Under the pieces are notes generated by a model. The model was not told the DNA's origin and made no database searches. It worked only from the letters and a program-made list of their open reading frames with translations. DNA of 64,000 bases, taken from the NCBI GenBank assembly GCA_007570785.1, contig ML660213.1:805181-869180 (forward strand), written 5' to 3'. Every line of letters begins with the position of its first letter. Position 1 is the stretch's first letter. Positions 46,236-59,044 of this stretch are shown here, piece by piece. Origin of the DNA: Antilocapra americana (taxonomy: Eukaryota > Chordata > Mammalia > Artiodactyla > Antilocapridae). Both the position numbers and the translations under genes were made by a program.

Positions 46236-46449
46236 GAAAGTGAAAGTGAAGTCGCTCAGTCATGTCGGACTCTTTGCAACCCCATGGACTGTAGCCTACC
46301 AGGCTCCTCCATCCATGGTATTTTCCAGGTGAGAATACTGAAGTGGGTTGCCATTTCTTTCTCCAGGAGACCTTCCCAACCCAGGGATTGAACTCGAGTC
46401 TCCCACATTGTAGGCAGATGCTTTATCGTCTGAGCCACCAGAAAGCCTA
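46236..46449 (-). mobile_element. Bov-tA SINE
   Basis: Reverse-complement copy from gtgaaagtgaagtcgctcag to gtctgagccaccagaaagcc. Confidence 0.93.
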
Positions 46450-46639
46450 TGGCAAACTAGCCTCAACCTTAATGCAAGGTAACACAAAAGACATTTTTAG
46501 TCTATGATTCTCAAAGGATAAGCACAGCAACAACAAATCTCAAGACTAGTTCACACGTGTATAGCTTTTCTAGAATCACTCACACCTTTACAATAAAGGC
46601 CTGTCAGAAGGAAAGGCACACCCACTTGCAGGCATATCC

Positions 46640-48790
46640 ACAAAATCTCATCAAAAATTTATGATTTTCAACAACAAAATTATATGGTATCCAAAAAGTA
46701 AAGAAATGCAATAAACTGTATAGAGCAAAGCAAATAACAGAGCCAGACTTAAATACATGTTTGAAGTACAAAACAAGGACTTAAAAATAACTCTGATTAA
46801 TAAGTTAGAGACCATAATATAAAAAGTGGACAACATACAAGAGAAGAGAGAAAATTTCAACAAAGAGAGAGGGAAACCATAGGAAAGTTTTAAGTGGAAA
46901 TTCTAGAAATGAGAAACAAAGTGTTTGACTGTCCTGGTAGTAGTTTCAATACAGCCAAGCTAAAAATCAGTGAACTCAAATAGGTCAATACAAATTACCT
47001 AAGCTGAAACACAGAAAGAAAAAAAGTGAAAAAAAAAAAAACACACAAACAGGAAATATGGGACAATAGCAAATGGTCTAAATCATGCATAATTGGAACC
47101 TTAATTATGAAGGCTTAGGGGAAGAGAACTAAAAAAGAACAGAATAAATATTTCAAGAAACAATAGCTGAGAATTTTCCAAAATGATTCACAACAAACCA
47201 CAGAGCAAAAAAGCACAAAGAATATCAATCAGTTTCAACAATAACAAAAAGAGAAACAAAAATGGCTGGCTATATCATATTCAAACTGCATAAAATCAAA
47301 GACAAAAAGAAAATCTTAAAGACGGCTAGAGGAAAAAAGACATATTACACAGAGAAATCAACTAAAAGACATAGGTCATCAGATTTATTTTTAAGAAACT
47401 CGATGACAAACTATATAATGTCAATAAGATATCTGTTTAAATATAAAGATGTAGATAGTTTTTAAAAAGGATAGAAAAAGACACCCCCTACAAAGACTAT
47501 CCAAAAGAAAGCTATAAACAGTTCTATTTCTATTTGACATAGTAGACTTCAAAATGAGAAGTATTACTAGATAAAAAAAAGATGATTTGGAGAAAAGGTC
47601 CAACTTCCAAGAAAACCTACTAATTTTAAAGGTATATTCACCTAACACCAGAGTTTCAAAATATATCAACCAAAATCTTATAGAATTGAAAGAAGAAACA
47701 GATAAATTCATGTTTACCCTTGCGGGTATCATTATTCCTCTGTTAGAAACTGGCAGCATAAGAAAACATAATCAATAAGGAGATAGAGGGCCTGAATAAT
47801 GCTGTCAATGAATATCGTATGACATTTAGAGAACCCTTTACTGAGCAATATCAGGAATGTACAAGAGGAGCATTCACTAGGACATGTCATACCTTGTGCA
47901 ATAAAATATTACATGTAAATAATTTCATACAATAGGTTTTGATCATACAATGTTAATGACCACATAATCATATACTCATATATATGTTTATATATATGAG
48001 TATATATACAGTGTTTATGACATAACAAAATTAAACCAGAAATTGATCATGGAATGATATCTGGAATTACTAGTACTCAAATATTTAATCAAAGGAGCAG
48101 TCACTCAAAATGTAAGTTTCTGTGGAAGTTTAAAATATTTTGAACTAAATGGAAATGAAAATGTAATATATCAAAACTGAGGAGTGGAGCTAAAGAAATA
48201 CAGAGAGGAAAATTTATATCATTAATGCTTATATTAAAAATAAATAAACATATCAATAATAAGCTTACACTTCTCCTGACTTAGGAATAGTAAAATGAAC
48301 CCATCTCAAGCAGAAAGAAGAAAATAAGAAAGAGAAGTGCAGAAATCAATGAAATTAAAAATAGAAAATGTATACAGAAAAATCAGTAAAATGTACATTT
48401 AGTTTTTGAAAGGGCAACGTAATTAACATACTTCTATTTTGGCTGGTCAACCAGTGACAGAAAAAGAGAGAAAAATAAGACATAAAGTACTGATACCGGG
48501 AAGAAAGGAAGAGGGAACATCACTACAGACACAGAGATGTTATAAAATTTACAAAGGAAGATTATTTATCCTATGCCCAACTTATTCAAAAATTTAGATA
48601 AAGTGGACAAATTCTCTGAAAGACACAAAACTACCAAATCACACAAAAGAACAAATATCAATAGATAGTTCAACATCTTTTAAAGAAATTGAATTCATAG
48701 TTAAACACCTTCCAACAAAGGAAATGGCAAGCCCAGTTTGCTTCAAAATGCTTAGCAGGAAAGGCAGTCCTGCTCTAAACTTTAAGAGTT
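46640..48790 (+). mobile_element. Old L1 (L1M-type): ORF1 and ORF2 5' part
   Basis: 46740-47370 matches decayed ORF1: taactctgattaataagtta, gaaattctagaaatgagaaa, atcatattcaaactgcataa, gaaaatcttaaagacggcta. From about 47500 the match is ORF2 endonuclease (tttgacatagtagacttcaa), continuing to the RT N-terminal part (aaagaaattgaattcatagt, 48679-48698). The ORF1-ORF2 junction is deleted. Stops and frameshifts are throughout. Confidence 0.82.
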
Positions 48791-48799
48791 ATCAGAGAA

Positions 48800-49300
48800 T
48801 AAAGAGGATGTGGTAAATATAGACATGTAATATATGTACTCAGCCATAGAAAGGAAGAAAATAATGCCATTTGCAGCAACAGGGGTGGACCCAGAGATTC
48901 TCATACTAAGTGAAGTAAGTTAGACAGAGAAGGACAAGTATCATAAGCTATCACTTATATGTGGAATCTAATAAAAATTATACAAATGAGCTTATGCACA
49001 AAAGAGAAACATACTCACAGATCTTAAAATCAAATTTATGGCTACCAAAGGGGAAACGTGGGGGAAGTGACAAATTAGGAGATGGGAATAACACATACAC
49101 ACTAATATATGTAAAACTGATAACTAATAGGGACCTACTACATAATACAGGGAACTCTACTCAATATTCTGTAATAATCTATACAGGAAAAGTATCTTAG
49201 AAAGAATGTGTGTTCATATGAATAACTGATTCACTTTGCTGCATACTTGAAACTCACACAATACTGTAAACCAACTATATTCCAATAAAAATTTTTAAAG
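48800..49300 (+). mobile_element. L1 3' end (older artiodactyl type)
   Basis: ctcagccatagaaaggaaga, gtggacccagagattctcat, acagggaactctactcaata and a final ccaactatattccaataaaa with A tail. It may be the 3' end of the preceding L1 after a large internal deletion. Confidence 0.85.
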
Positions 49301-52300
49301 AAAGAGTTATTGGAATATTCCCATCCTTTCAGCTGGAAGTTATGTAAACTGCTCAGATATCTGAGTTCAACATAAGGTAAAGTAATTGTTGGAACTTAGG
49401 TGTTTCAGAGAAAGTGTACAGGCTTATGGCGCATCAGATAAATGAATTCAACATGACTATATTTAAGAAACAGGTAACCTTCACAGATGCTTAATATTTT
49501 CAGAAATCACTCCTGTAACAGGAAAAAAAAATTATAGACATACTTGAGCTTATTTGGAATCTTTAGCTTACTTTACTTGTAAAAAGGAAATTCCCTTAAG
49601 TTGAAACTGAGGCAGGGTGACTAATAGCATTTCAATATGAGAAACAGTATCTGATTTCATGTGTACCAATAAAAGGGCCAGAGGTGAAAGAAGAGTTTTA
49701 ATTGTACGATTTTAACATTCTACTAAAATCCTTTAGGGATCCAGGGCTTGGAGGAGAAGTGACGGCAATTAACAGGAAATCCACAAATTCTTAGATGTCC
49801 AAGGCAAAATATGTGAGAGCATTTGAATAGAAATTGTGTAACGTGAATCAGTTACCAGGATGCAAATGTTCATCTCTGACCACCTACAAACAGGAAAAAT
49901 GGGAGTGGTCTCTTTACAGGGTCTTAAGTTGGAAGAACATGTGCCAGAGTCATAACAAAGTCGTACCTAAAGCACATTTGGAGAGTAAAACCAACATGTA
50001 GCAAATCACCACGGGAATAAAATATTTATTCCTGGAGAAATATAAGCTTCCCAAGACACTAGGGATACATACACGTATGGGGGTTGCATAAATGAGAAAT
50101 TTGAATATTAACTCTGCAATGTGACCTCTAAATCCCAATGGTACTGAGCTTTTTTCATTCCCTGGAGCATCCATTGTAACATATCATGTCTTTGTCCATC
50201 GTATTTCCAAGTGTTTGAAACAAATCTGAAGATAGCTATTTTATTAACTATTTCAGCCCACTAACTAGGAAACAATGGAAATGTGGGAAAGGCAGGAAGA
50301 ATTATAAAAATTTATAATACATGCCTGCAAAGACAAAACTAGTAGTAGTTGAGCACGTGGAGCTTGCTTATTCTTCTTCATAGAGCAAGTTTTTCAGAAG
50401 TCTTCCCTTTGAATTCAGTAACACTAAAATCATCCTCTCTAAAAATGTACAGAATACATTATAATTGCAAATATCCTTCCATCAAAGCTATTTGATCCCA
50501 CAAAAATTATACCTTATTTTGTACCATAATTTGTTTTACGTAGTCTTGGAAGATAACAAAGTCCACATATGAACAATAATTTAATGTCTTATGTTTAAGT
50601 AAAAGCCATCAATTTAACTTAGTTCATAATTAAGGGACAAAAATATCCTATACAACATTTCATACTACTATCATATTCTCAATTTTCCTTGAATTAGAAG
50701 AGTATATTATTTGACAGAATTTTTTAAAGTCCTATTTTCAAAGGTTTAAACTTGATACACAACTGGTTTTTAGAATCTTACTAATAATGCTTCATGAAAA
50801 AAATGCAAGCAATAAATTCTTTCAGTTGGCACTGTGTTCCTATAGCTGTTCTGAGCAGTATTAGACATTTGAGAAAATAAACCGAATGTCTTTATAAAGA
50901 ACATCTTGTGGAAATTTACTTGCAGAGGTAAATATCACAAAACTGAAGCATCTGACAAAATTAAGGTACCTAATTTGAGGATCATTACAAGCAAGACTCT
51001 GATAGTCAATAGATAACCTACCAAAAATGTAAATTCTTCTACAGGTCATTTTATCATGTAATGATTATGTTTCATTGGTCTGTTTTGACCTATTATTTCC
51101 ACCAACCATTCTCTTCCTCAATTTAGCGCTTGTTACCCTGGGCTGACTGCATGGCACTTTCTAAGTGACTCAGCCCTTTCTCATTTTTCACCACATTTCT
51201 CAGTATTTGACATGCCTTGACAATTCTGCTTGTGCCAAATGATGCTTATTTCAAAGGAAAAATGCCTCTATAGAGTTATATTTTTAAAAGAAAGAAGAGG
51301 ATTAAAAGCCAAACGAGAATTTTAGGAGACTCTCAACTATTCCATAGGTGAGGAAATAGTGTTTAAATTTTCCCATGTTCCATTCACAGGTTTATTTAAA
51401 GATCTGCCTGATGGGAAGTAATTTTTCAGTTGTTTTGAATTTTGTATTTGATGGTATATGTGGAATAAATGAGTATTTTATATTCAGCATTCTGCTACTA
51501 TAGCATTAGGAAAATTTATCAATAGTCTCCAACTATCTAAACTGCAATGAATCTGTTTTCTTAGCACTTTTCATTTGTATCTAGATTTTTCCATTCTTAA
51601 TTTAGCACTGCCTTCTTAAACTAAGCTGCATTATTTTACTGATTTTCAGAGATACTAATAAAGAAAAATAAACACAAGTGGGAATTTTATGGCTAATTAT
51701 AGTTGTGTGAAAATGAGGTCATATATTGTCTCATGTTTGCTATAAAAATTAGGGTGAATTAGGCAAAAATATAAAAACTATAATATTATATTAAAAATAA
51801 TGTGTGTATACACACATATACATAGTTTGTTGGAAAAGTGTTTTACTTATAATATAGATATGGAAATAATTTTGAATTATTGATAGGTAGATAGCTGGCT
51901 AACAAGCTACACAGAGTTAGATGTTATATATAGATAATATAGATATGTAGATAAGTGCAACAGTTGAAACATCAAAGAGATAATCATTTTCTCTTATCAA
52001 TCACCTTTCTCTTTTCTTTTAACAAAATTTAATTTCATTTACAAACTTCACAAAATACATACTTCTGTATTATGTTCTAAAGATATCAGAAATAAAAATA
52101 TCCATCTATGGGTAAAAAAATCAAGTTTAAAGTTATTAACATTACAATATTTTTGTACCACTTTCAATCACACTAATGTATATTTCTTGAGCAATATATC
52201 CTAGGAATCTTTCTGATATTGTTTTTTCATTTATTAAAAATCAGTGTGTTTTAGAACTTGTCTTTCTTATTTCTAGGATGCAAAACAATACAAAGTTGAA

Positions 52301-54128
52301 TTTTAATGAAAATTCTGAGGTTTACAGAATAATCTACTTTTTAAATTTAGTTTGAATTAGCAGAACATCCAAACTTAAAATTCAATGGAGAAATGTTTCA
52401 GTTTTAAGATTAAAATTGTGCTAAAGTGGTCCAATTTCATCACCCTTTACTTTCAACTTCTATCTCATCTTACCTGAGAAAACCTTTTCAAACCCCTTAA
52501 ATCTTTCCTTAGCAAAATGTAAGTTCTGAAAAAATTTAAGAACAGCTATTTAGATGCTGTAGATAGATGTGGTGAGGAAAGTGGATTATGAGATCTCGGA
52601 GATGTAATAAAAAATGATGCTAATGAGGAGATTTTAAAATTCAAGGAAATCTTAATGTTTGAATTTCGACTACATTTCAAAATTTAAATTATATAAGATA
52701 GCTATCAGTCCTGACTTTGAGCAAAAACAAATTACCACTTCCAAAATAACTTTACCTAAATATACAAATCAACCATGTATCACACATAATACCTTTTATC
52801 AAGATGCAGGATAACTAGAATGCACTCCCACCTGCTAAAAGGCAAATGTCCCTATAATTCCTGAGGGAAACACCCAGACCTCAGCTGGTACTAAAAAGAA
52901 ATGACAGCATAGTTTGTCATCACAAGAATGTTTCTGTATTCTGTCCATTATGTCTGACTCCCTATTATTGAACAGAACTGGACGATCTTTATTTCATTTA
53001 CTTTAATCAGAGGGTTCTTCTAAAATGCTTCTGGTTAATATTTGGTCTGAATGAGACACTTTATTAAAACTGCTGGATGTTTCCACTTAACATAGCCTGA
53101 ATAGCTGAAAGGGAAATAGTAGCGCGAGCATAAAATGGCATAATAAATCAAAGGATACCCTTTTCCTTCTAAACACTTCCAAGGTTAGTTTTCATCTTAA
53201 TAGAACTGCTGATCTGTCAACTGATCAATGGTAGATATGCCCGTGACTTGTTTCAGTGGAAAGAGGGATGTCAAAAATAATGAGAAATAACCCTTGGAGC
53301 CTTGTCTAAAAGCATTTCTGTTTTGCAGCACATACTTTGTGTGCCCTGAAAAATATTCTCCTTTCCACAGAGTAAAATTCCAGTTGATTAAAAACAAAAG
53401 GACTTAGCCGGTTCCTATTTCTAAATGTCCTGGAGCAACAGATCATTGTGGTAAATACCATTTTCAGGATGGACTTTAAATGATGACGATGGTAGCAACA
53501 GTTAATTAGAAATCTCCAGCTCCATCTAGGACAATGAGGTGTTACTGCCATTTGAAAGATTAGAAAACTATGAAATCCGAAAGAAGAACATTGCCTCTAT
53601 AGCAAATACAGACCTGTTGATCATCCCTATCTCCTCTGAATAAATGAAGGTGAGAGATCTTTTCTTACCTTCTTATATATACTCTGGATGACCAGTTACA
53701 CTTCCAGATAAGAAGTTTTAAATCCCTCAGACAGAGTGATAGTTACATGACAATTTCACTTAATTCCAAGAAAAGATAAAGAGACTCTAAAGAGGATAAG
53801 AAATTCTGGTTGTGTCACATTGTATCACCCAGAATAAGGCTTTTAATCAGGAAAGTGAACAACAGAAAGGTATTCCAATCAGATTTGCAGTGACAACATA
53901 GTACGCAGAGGCCATGGCTCACCGTTAGGGGGAGGCCCCTCCCTGCTGCCTTCATATCAGAGTTTCAGTTTGGTCTCTGGGGCTCCTTTTTGGTCAGGCA
54001 GGACTTGCTTTCCCAGGCTTGCTGAATATACTCCTATATCAAAGACTCTTGGTTAAAATTCTCTGCCTGTGCTTCTCCAGGTGAAAGCCAAATTTTAGGA
54101 ATAAAACAACCCCAGCATCTATCACGGG
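49301..54128. other. 4.8 kb repeat-poor stretch, no gene recognised
   Basis: The longest stretch without a recognised transposon in the window. Frames are short (at most 81 codons) and overlapping. A low-complexity TA/CA patch lies at 51770-51970. Very old repeats may be hidden below recognition, and no exon, RNA or promoter can be supported. Confidence 0.5.
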
Positions 54129-54345
54129 ATTTGCAAGACAGTGGTACCAGTGGTAAAGAACCTGCCTGCCAGTGCGGGAGTCAAAACAGATGTGGGTTTG
54201 ATCCCTCCGTCAGGAAGATCCCCTGGAGGAGGAAATGGCAACTCACTCCAGGATTCCTGCCTGAAGAATCCCATGGACTGAGGAGCCTGGCAGGCTACAA
54301 GTCCACGGGACTGCAAATTATCAGACACAACTGATAACACGTGCT
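54129..54345 (+). mobile_element. Bov-tA SINE
   Basis: Diverged head (agtggtaccagtggtaaaga) with typical body and tail (ggaagatcccctggaggagg, cagacacaactgataaca). Confidence 0.9.
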
Positions 54346-54618
54346 GTCTATCAAACAGTAATGTTTATTCAGTAAATCTTTGTTGTACCTGATGAACATG
54401 TATGTTTGGCTTCATCAGCCATCAGATTTCAAGTTCCTCTCAGGTAGAGTTTAAGCCACAATTTCCCTCTCCTTCTCATTAATGAATACATGTAGCAAGG
54501 TAAGACTGCCAGTGCTAGGAAGGGCAATTGTTATCACTTTCACTCACCCCCAAATCCTGACAGATGGGAGCACATACTTTTGTTCTGGATAAACATGCAC
54601 TCAATAAGGGGAAATCAT
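54346..54618. other. Unassigned DNA
   Basis: No repeat or gene recognised. Confidence 0.4.
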
Positions 54619-54629
54619 TTAGAAATCAT

Positions 54630-55810
54630 TCAAGTTGGATGTAGAAAAGGAAGAGGAACCAGAGATCAAACTGCCAACATCTGTTGGCTCAGAGAAAAAG
54701 CAAGAGAATGCCAGAAAAACATCTACTTCTGTTTCACTGACTAGGCTAAAGCCTTTGACTGTGTGGATCACAACAAATTATGGAAAATTCTTAAAGGGAT
54801 GGGAATACCAGACCACCCGACCCGCCTCCTGAGAGACCTATATGCAGGAAAAGAAGCAACAGTTAGAGCCTGACATGGAACAATGGACAGCCTCCAAATT
54901 GGGAAAGGAGTACATCAAGGCTGTCACCCTGCTTACTTAACTTCTCTGCAGAGTACATGATGAGAAATGTCAAGCTGGATGAAGCACAAGCTGGAATCAA
55001 GATTGCCAGGAGAAATACCAATAACCTCAGATACAAAGATGATACCACCCTTATGGCAGAAAGCAAAGAGATACGAAAGAGCCTCTTGATGAAAGTGAAA
55101 GAGGAGAATGAAAAGACTGACTTAAAACTCAACATTCAAAAAACGAAGACCTTGGCATCTGATCCCATCACTTCATGGCAAATAGATGGGAAACAAAGGA
55201 AACAGTGACAGATTTTATTTTCTTGTGCTCCAAAATCACTGCAGATGGTGACTGCAGCCATGAAATTAAAAGACACTTGCTCCTTGGAAGAAAAGCTATG
55301 ACCAACCTAGACAGCATATTGAAAAGCAGAGACATTACTTTGCCAACAAAGGTCTGTATAGTCAAGGCTGTGGTTTTTCCAGTGGTCATGTATGGATGTG
55401 AGAGTTGGACTATAAAGAAGGCTGAGCACAGAAGAATTGATGCTTTTGAACTGTGGTGTTGGAGAAGACTCTTGAGAGTCCCTTGGACTTCAAGGAGATC
55501 CAACCAATCAATCCTAAAGCAGATCAGTCCTGGGTGTTCATTGGAAGGACTGATGCTAAAGCTGAAACTCCAATACTTTGGCCACCTGATGCAAAGAGCC
55601 AACTTATTAGAAAATACCCTGATGCTGGGAAAGACTGAAAGCAGGAGCAGAAGATGACAACAGAGGACAAGATGGCTGGATTGCATCACTGACTCAATGG
55701 ACATTAGTTTGAGTAAACTCCAGGAGATGGTGGTGGACAGGGAGGCCTGACATGCTGCAGTCCATGGGGTTGCAAGGAGTCGGACATGACTGAGTGACTG
55801 AACAACAACA
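54630..55810 (+). mobile_element. 5'-truncated BovB LINE with target-site duplication
   Basis: Covers the last ~1.2 kb of BovB, from the segment before RT motif A to the tail (ctgagtgactgaacaacaac). Flanked by TTAGAAATCAT at 54619-54629 and 55811-55821. Confidence 0.96.
54635..55657 (+). pseudogene. BovB reverse-transcriptase remnant with catalytic-motif lesions
   Basis: Motif A is broken by a stop (FCFTD then TAG then AKAFD, about 54728-54760). Motif C reads RYKDD instead of RYADD (about 55029-55043). The C-terminal part is an intact 160-codon frame at 55175-55657 containing MYGCESWTIKKAEHRRIDAF. Frameshifts near 54870-54940 separate the parts. It cannot encode active RT. Confidence 0.9.
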
Positions 55811-55821
55811 TTAGAAATCAT

Positions 55822-56231
55822 ATCCAGCATTTCATTCAGACATATACTCTGATGTTTTTCAAGTGCAATAAGGTATATTTTGAGCTTTAACTTGGATAAA
55901 GCACAAAAACCATCTTTTAAATTCCCTTATAGTCATGAGACTAAACGCTTTAGTCTGAGAACTTAAAAGAAAAAAAGATTATCTTAAGAGAAAACCAGAG
56001 AAAATAATACATTCAACATACAAGCAAAGATCACAGAAACACAACACAGGCACATATACGCTCTTTGAAGAAAAATCTTCAAAATACCTACTATAATCTT
56101 TATTCCCATTAACTTAAGAAGAATAGCTACAACACCATTTTCATGGCTCAGGCAGAAAATAATAAAATGAATAAAATGGGACAGTTCAGATAAGTCTTCC
56201 CTTTCATTTACCTCTATTATCCATGCCATTC
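55822..56231. other. Unassigned DNA
   Basis: No repeat recognised. The 81-codon minus frame (55984-56229) has no domain. Confidence 0.4.
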
Positions 56232-56446
56232 ATTTTTTTAAAAACTGGGTGTATAGTTGCTTCACAATGTTGTCTTGTTTACTGCTGTAGAAGGATGTAA
56301 ATCAGCCATACATATACACATATACCCTCCATCTTGGACCTCCCTCCCACCTTCCCGTTCCATCTGTCTCGGTTATAAAAGAACACCCAGCTGAGCTCTC
56401 TGTGCTATACACTTCTAGAGCTTCCCACTATCTATTTTACATATGG

Positions 56447-56482
<36 letters not shown>

Positions 56483-57625
56483 ATATATATATATATATAA
56501 ATTCCCATCTCCCAATTCATCCCACTGCCCCTTCCCACTCCCATGTTCACACTTCCAATTTCTGCATCTATATTCCTGCCCTGCAAATAGGTTCATCTGT
56601 ACCATTTTTTAGATTTTATATATATGCATTTATATGATATTTGTTTTTCTCTTTCTGTCTTTCTTCACTCTATGTGATAGACTTAGGTCCATACACATCT
56701 CTACAAATGACCTAACATCCATCTTTTTATGGCTGAGTAATATCCCATTGTGTATACGTACCACTTCTTCTTTACCCATTCATCTGTCAGTGGACATTTA
56801 GGCTGCTTCCATGTCCATGTCCTGGTTATTGTAAATAGTGCTATACTGAACACTGGGGGCACACGTGTCTTTTTGAATTATGGTTTTCTCAGGGTATATG
56901 CCCTGGAGTGGCATTGCTGCGTCATATGGTAGTTCTATTTTTAGATTTTTAAGGAACCTCCATACTATTCTCCATACTGGCTGTATCAATTTACAACCCC
57001 ACAAAGAGTACAAGAGGGTTTCCTTTTCTCTACACCCTCTTCAGGATTTACCGGACAGCTACAAGTAAAAGAATGAAATTAGAACACTCCCTAACACCAA
57101 ACACAAAAATAAACACAAAATGGATTAAAAACCTAAATGTAAGACCAGACACTGTAAAACTCTTAGAATATAACATAGACATAACTCTTTGACATAAATC
57201 ACAGCAAGATCTTTTTGACCCATATCCTAGAGCAATGAAAATAAAACAAAATAAAATAAAACAAACAAATGGATCTAATTAAACCTAAAGGCTTCTGCAC
57301 AGCAAAGGAAACCATAAACTAAAAGACAAGCCTCAAAATGGAAGAAGATATTTGTAAACAAAGCAACTGACAAAGTATTAATCTCCAAAATACACAATCA
57401 GCAGCTCAATATATATATACACATACACACATAAATGAATGGAAGACTTAACTAAACATTTCTCCAAAGAACACATAGAGATGGCCACTACATACAACTC
57501 ATACATTCTTATGTATTCCAAAGAATACATAACATGAAAAGATGCTCAAGATCACTAATTATTAGAGAAATGCAGATCAAAACCACGATGTAGTATCAAA
57601 ACATCTAAAAAAAAAAAAAAACACG
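56232..57625 (-). mobile_element. L1 with 5' inversion (twin-priming structure)
   Basis: 56232-57055 is antisense L1 3' end, from the A tail (as T-run) through the 3' UTR to the ORF2 C-terminus (minus frame near 56800-57013 reads [20 protein letters not shown]). At 57056 orientation flips: 57056-57625 is sense L1 ORF2 (aacctaaatgtaagaccaga, ggcttctgcacagcaaagga, aaatgcagatcaaaaccacg). The far end of the inverted piece is nearly contiguous with the start of the 3' piece in L1 coordinates. Confidence 0.92.
56449..56499 (+). repeat. (GT)16-(AT)n compound microsatellite
   Basis: Sixteen GT units (56449-56480) followed after AC by an AT run, inside the antisense L1 3' UTR. Confidence 0.96.
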
Positions 57626-58317
57626 TACCATTCTTATAATTATAGGACATTTCATTTTCATTCTAATCTTTTGATGGCAAAATTTGTATTAACATCTGCA
57701 CTACTAAATTCAGCTTCTCAGATTTCATTAGTATTGCATCTTACAAAATACAAATTCATAGAGTTTTCCTCCATAAAAACATAAGTGTGAGAAAGGAAAA
57801 TGAAAAGCTAGAGAGAAATATTCTCTTTCTACAAATAAAGAGGCACAATCAATTCCTGCCTTCTACAGGAGAGGTTGGAAATTAAATGGCCTCATAGTAA
57901 AAACAAGAAAACGCTCGTAGATACAAAAGCAAAATTTACCTCATTATAAAGGTGATCACATCATTTTGTTGTTGTTGTTCAGTCTCTAAGTCATGTCCAA
58001 TTCTTTGTGAGAGCATGGACTGGAGCATGCCACAATAATATATTAGTAGCTCTCTGTTTAAAACATTAGTATGAGATATAATACTGTATTAATACAATCT
58101 TGTCTGTGCTATAATAAATACTGTGTATCTTTTCATCTTTATAAATGTTTTAGATAAAATAAAAGCATTCCTTTAAACTCTATTACTGTTTTAAGCTATA
58201 TATGTGGTTCATAGTTTAAAGATAGTTTTATAAATGTTTACAGTTTTAAACAATATATTTATATTATAATAGATAATATATTTATAATTGTATATAAATA
58301 ATAATAATCTAAGATCT
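57626..58317. other. Unassigned AT-rich DNA
   Basis: No gene recognised. 58180-58310 is TA-rich low complexity. A short SINE/BovB tail lies at 57963-58031. Confidence 0.45.
57963..58031 (-). mobile_element. Bov-A/BovB tail fragment
   Basis: gttgttgttgttcagtctct then catgtccaattctttgtgag is the antisense 3' tail shared by BovB and Bov-A. Only ~65 bases are present. Confidence 0.85.
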
Positions 58318-58970
58318 AACAAGTGTGTCTCCTGTATCCACTTGACTGGGGTAAGAGACGCCCAGAGAGCTGCTGAAACATTCTATCTGGTGTGTCTGTG
58401 AAGGTCTGTCCATAAGAAACGAGCACCTGATTCTACAGCCTGAATAAAGAAGATAGCTCTCATCCATGCATACGGATGGCACCAATCTGTTCAGGTCCTA
58501 AATAGAACAAAAAGGTGAAGAAAGAGCACATTTGTTCTTTGCTTGAGCTGGGACAATTACCTTTGTCTCAGAACATCAGCCTTCCTGATTTTCAGGCCTT
58601 TGGACTCACATAAATTATACCACTGGCTTTCCTATGTTTCCAGCTTGCAGAGAGCGCATTGTGGGAATTCTCAGCCTCACTGCCTGAGCCAATCCCTTAA
58701 AACGATGCTTGCTCTCGTGCTCTCTCTCTCTCTGCTATATATATACACACATATATACATATATATAAATACATATGTGTGTGTGTGTGCGTGCACAGGT
58801 GCACACTCAGTCATGTCTGACTCATTGTGTCCCATGGACTATAGCCCATTAGCCTCCTCTGTACACGGGATTTCCCAGGCAAGAATATTGAAATGGGTTA
58901 CCATTTCCTCCCCACCCCATATACATCCATATATATGTACTATTTGTTCCATTTCTCTGGAGAACCATCC
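58318..58970 (+). mobile_element. Ancient LTR-like repeat with nested SINE
   Basis: Landmarks of an old mammal-wide repeat in order: cacttgactggggtaagaga, gaataaagaagatagctctc, aatagaacaaaaaggtgaag, cttgagctgggacaattacc, tttccagcttgcagagagcg, then CT and TA runs, and after the SINE tttctctggagaaccatccc. Class and subfamily not settled. Confidence 0.65.
58795..58918 (-). mobile_element. 5'-truncated Bov-tA SINE
   Basis: gcacactcagtcatgtctga to gggttaccatttcctcc, without the tRNA head. It interrupts the ancient repeat just before its 3' end. Confidence 0.9.
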
Positions 58971-59044
58971 CTGTCAATGATCATCTATTATAATTTTAGT
59001 ATTTTTCTTATTGGCTTATGAGTTCATAATATACTAAGCCATTT

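Noticed and set aside
47931..48015. Palindrome-like atatatgtttatatatatgagtatatata, considered as a hairpin or origin element
   Set aside because: Simple TA-rich sequence inside decayed L1.
55168..55830. 220-codon minus-strand frame, the longest in the window
   Set aside because: Exact antisense of BovB RT sequence. Similar antisense frames occur at 7904-8437, 9416-9904 and 62502-62756 wherever BovB lies.
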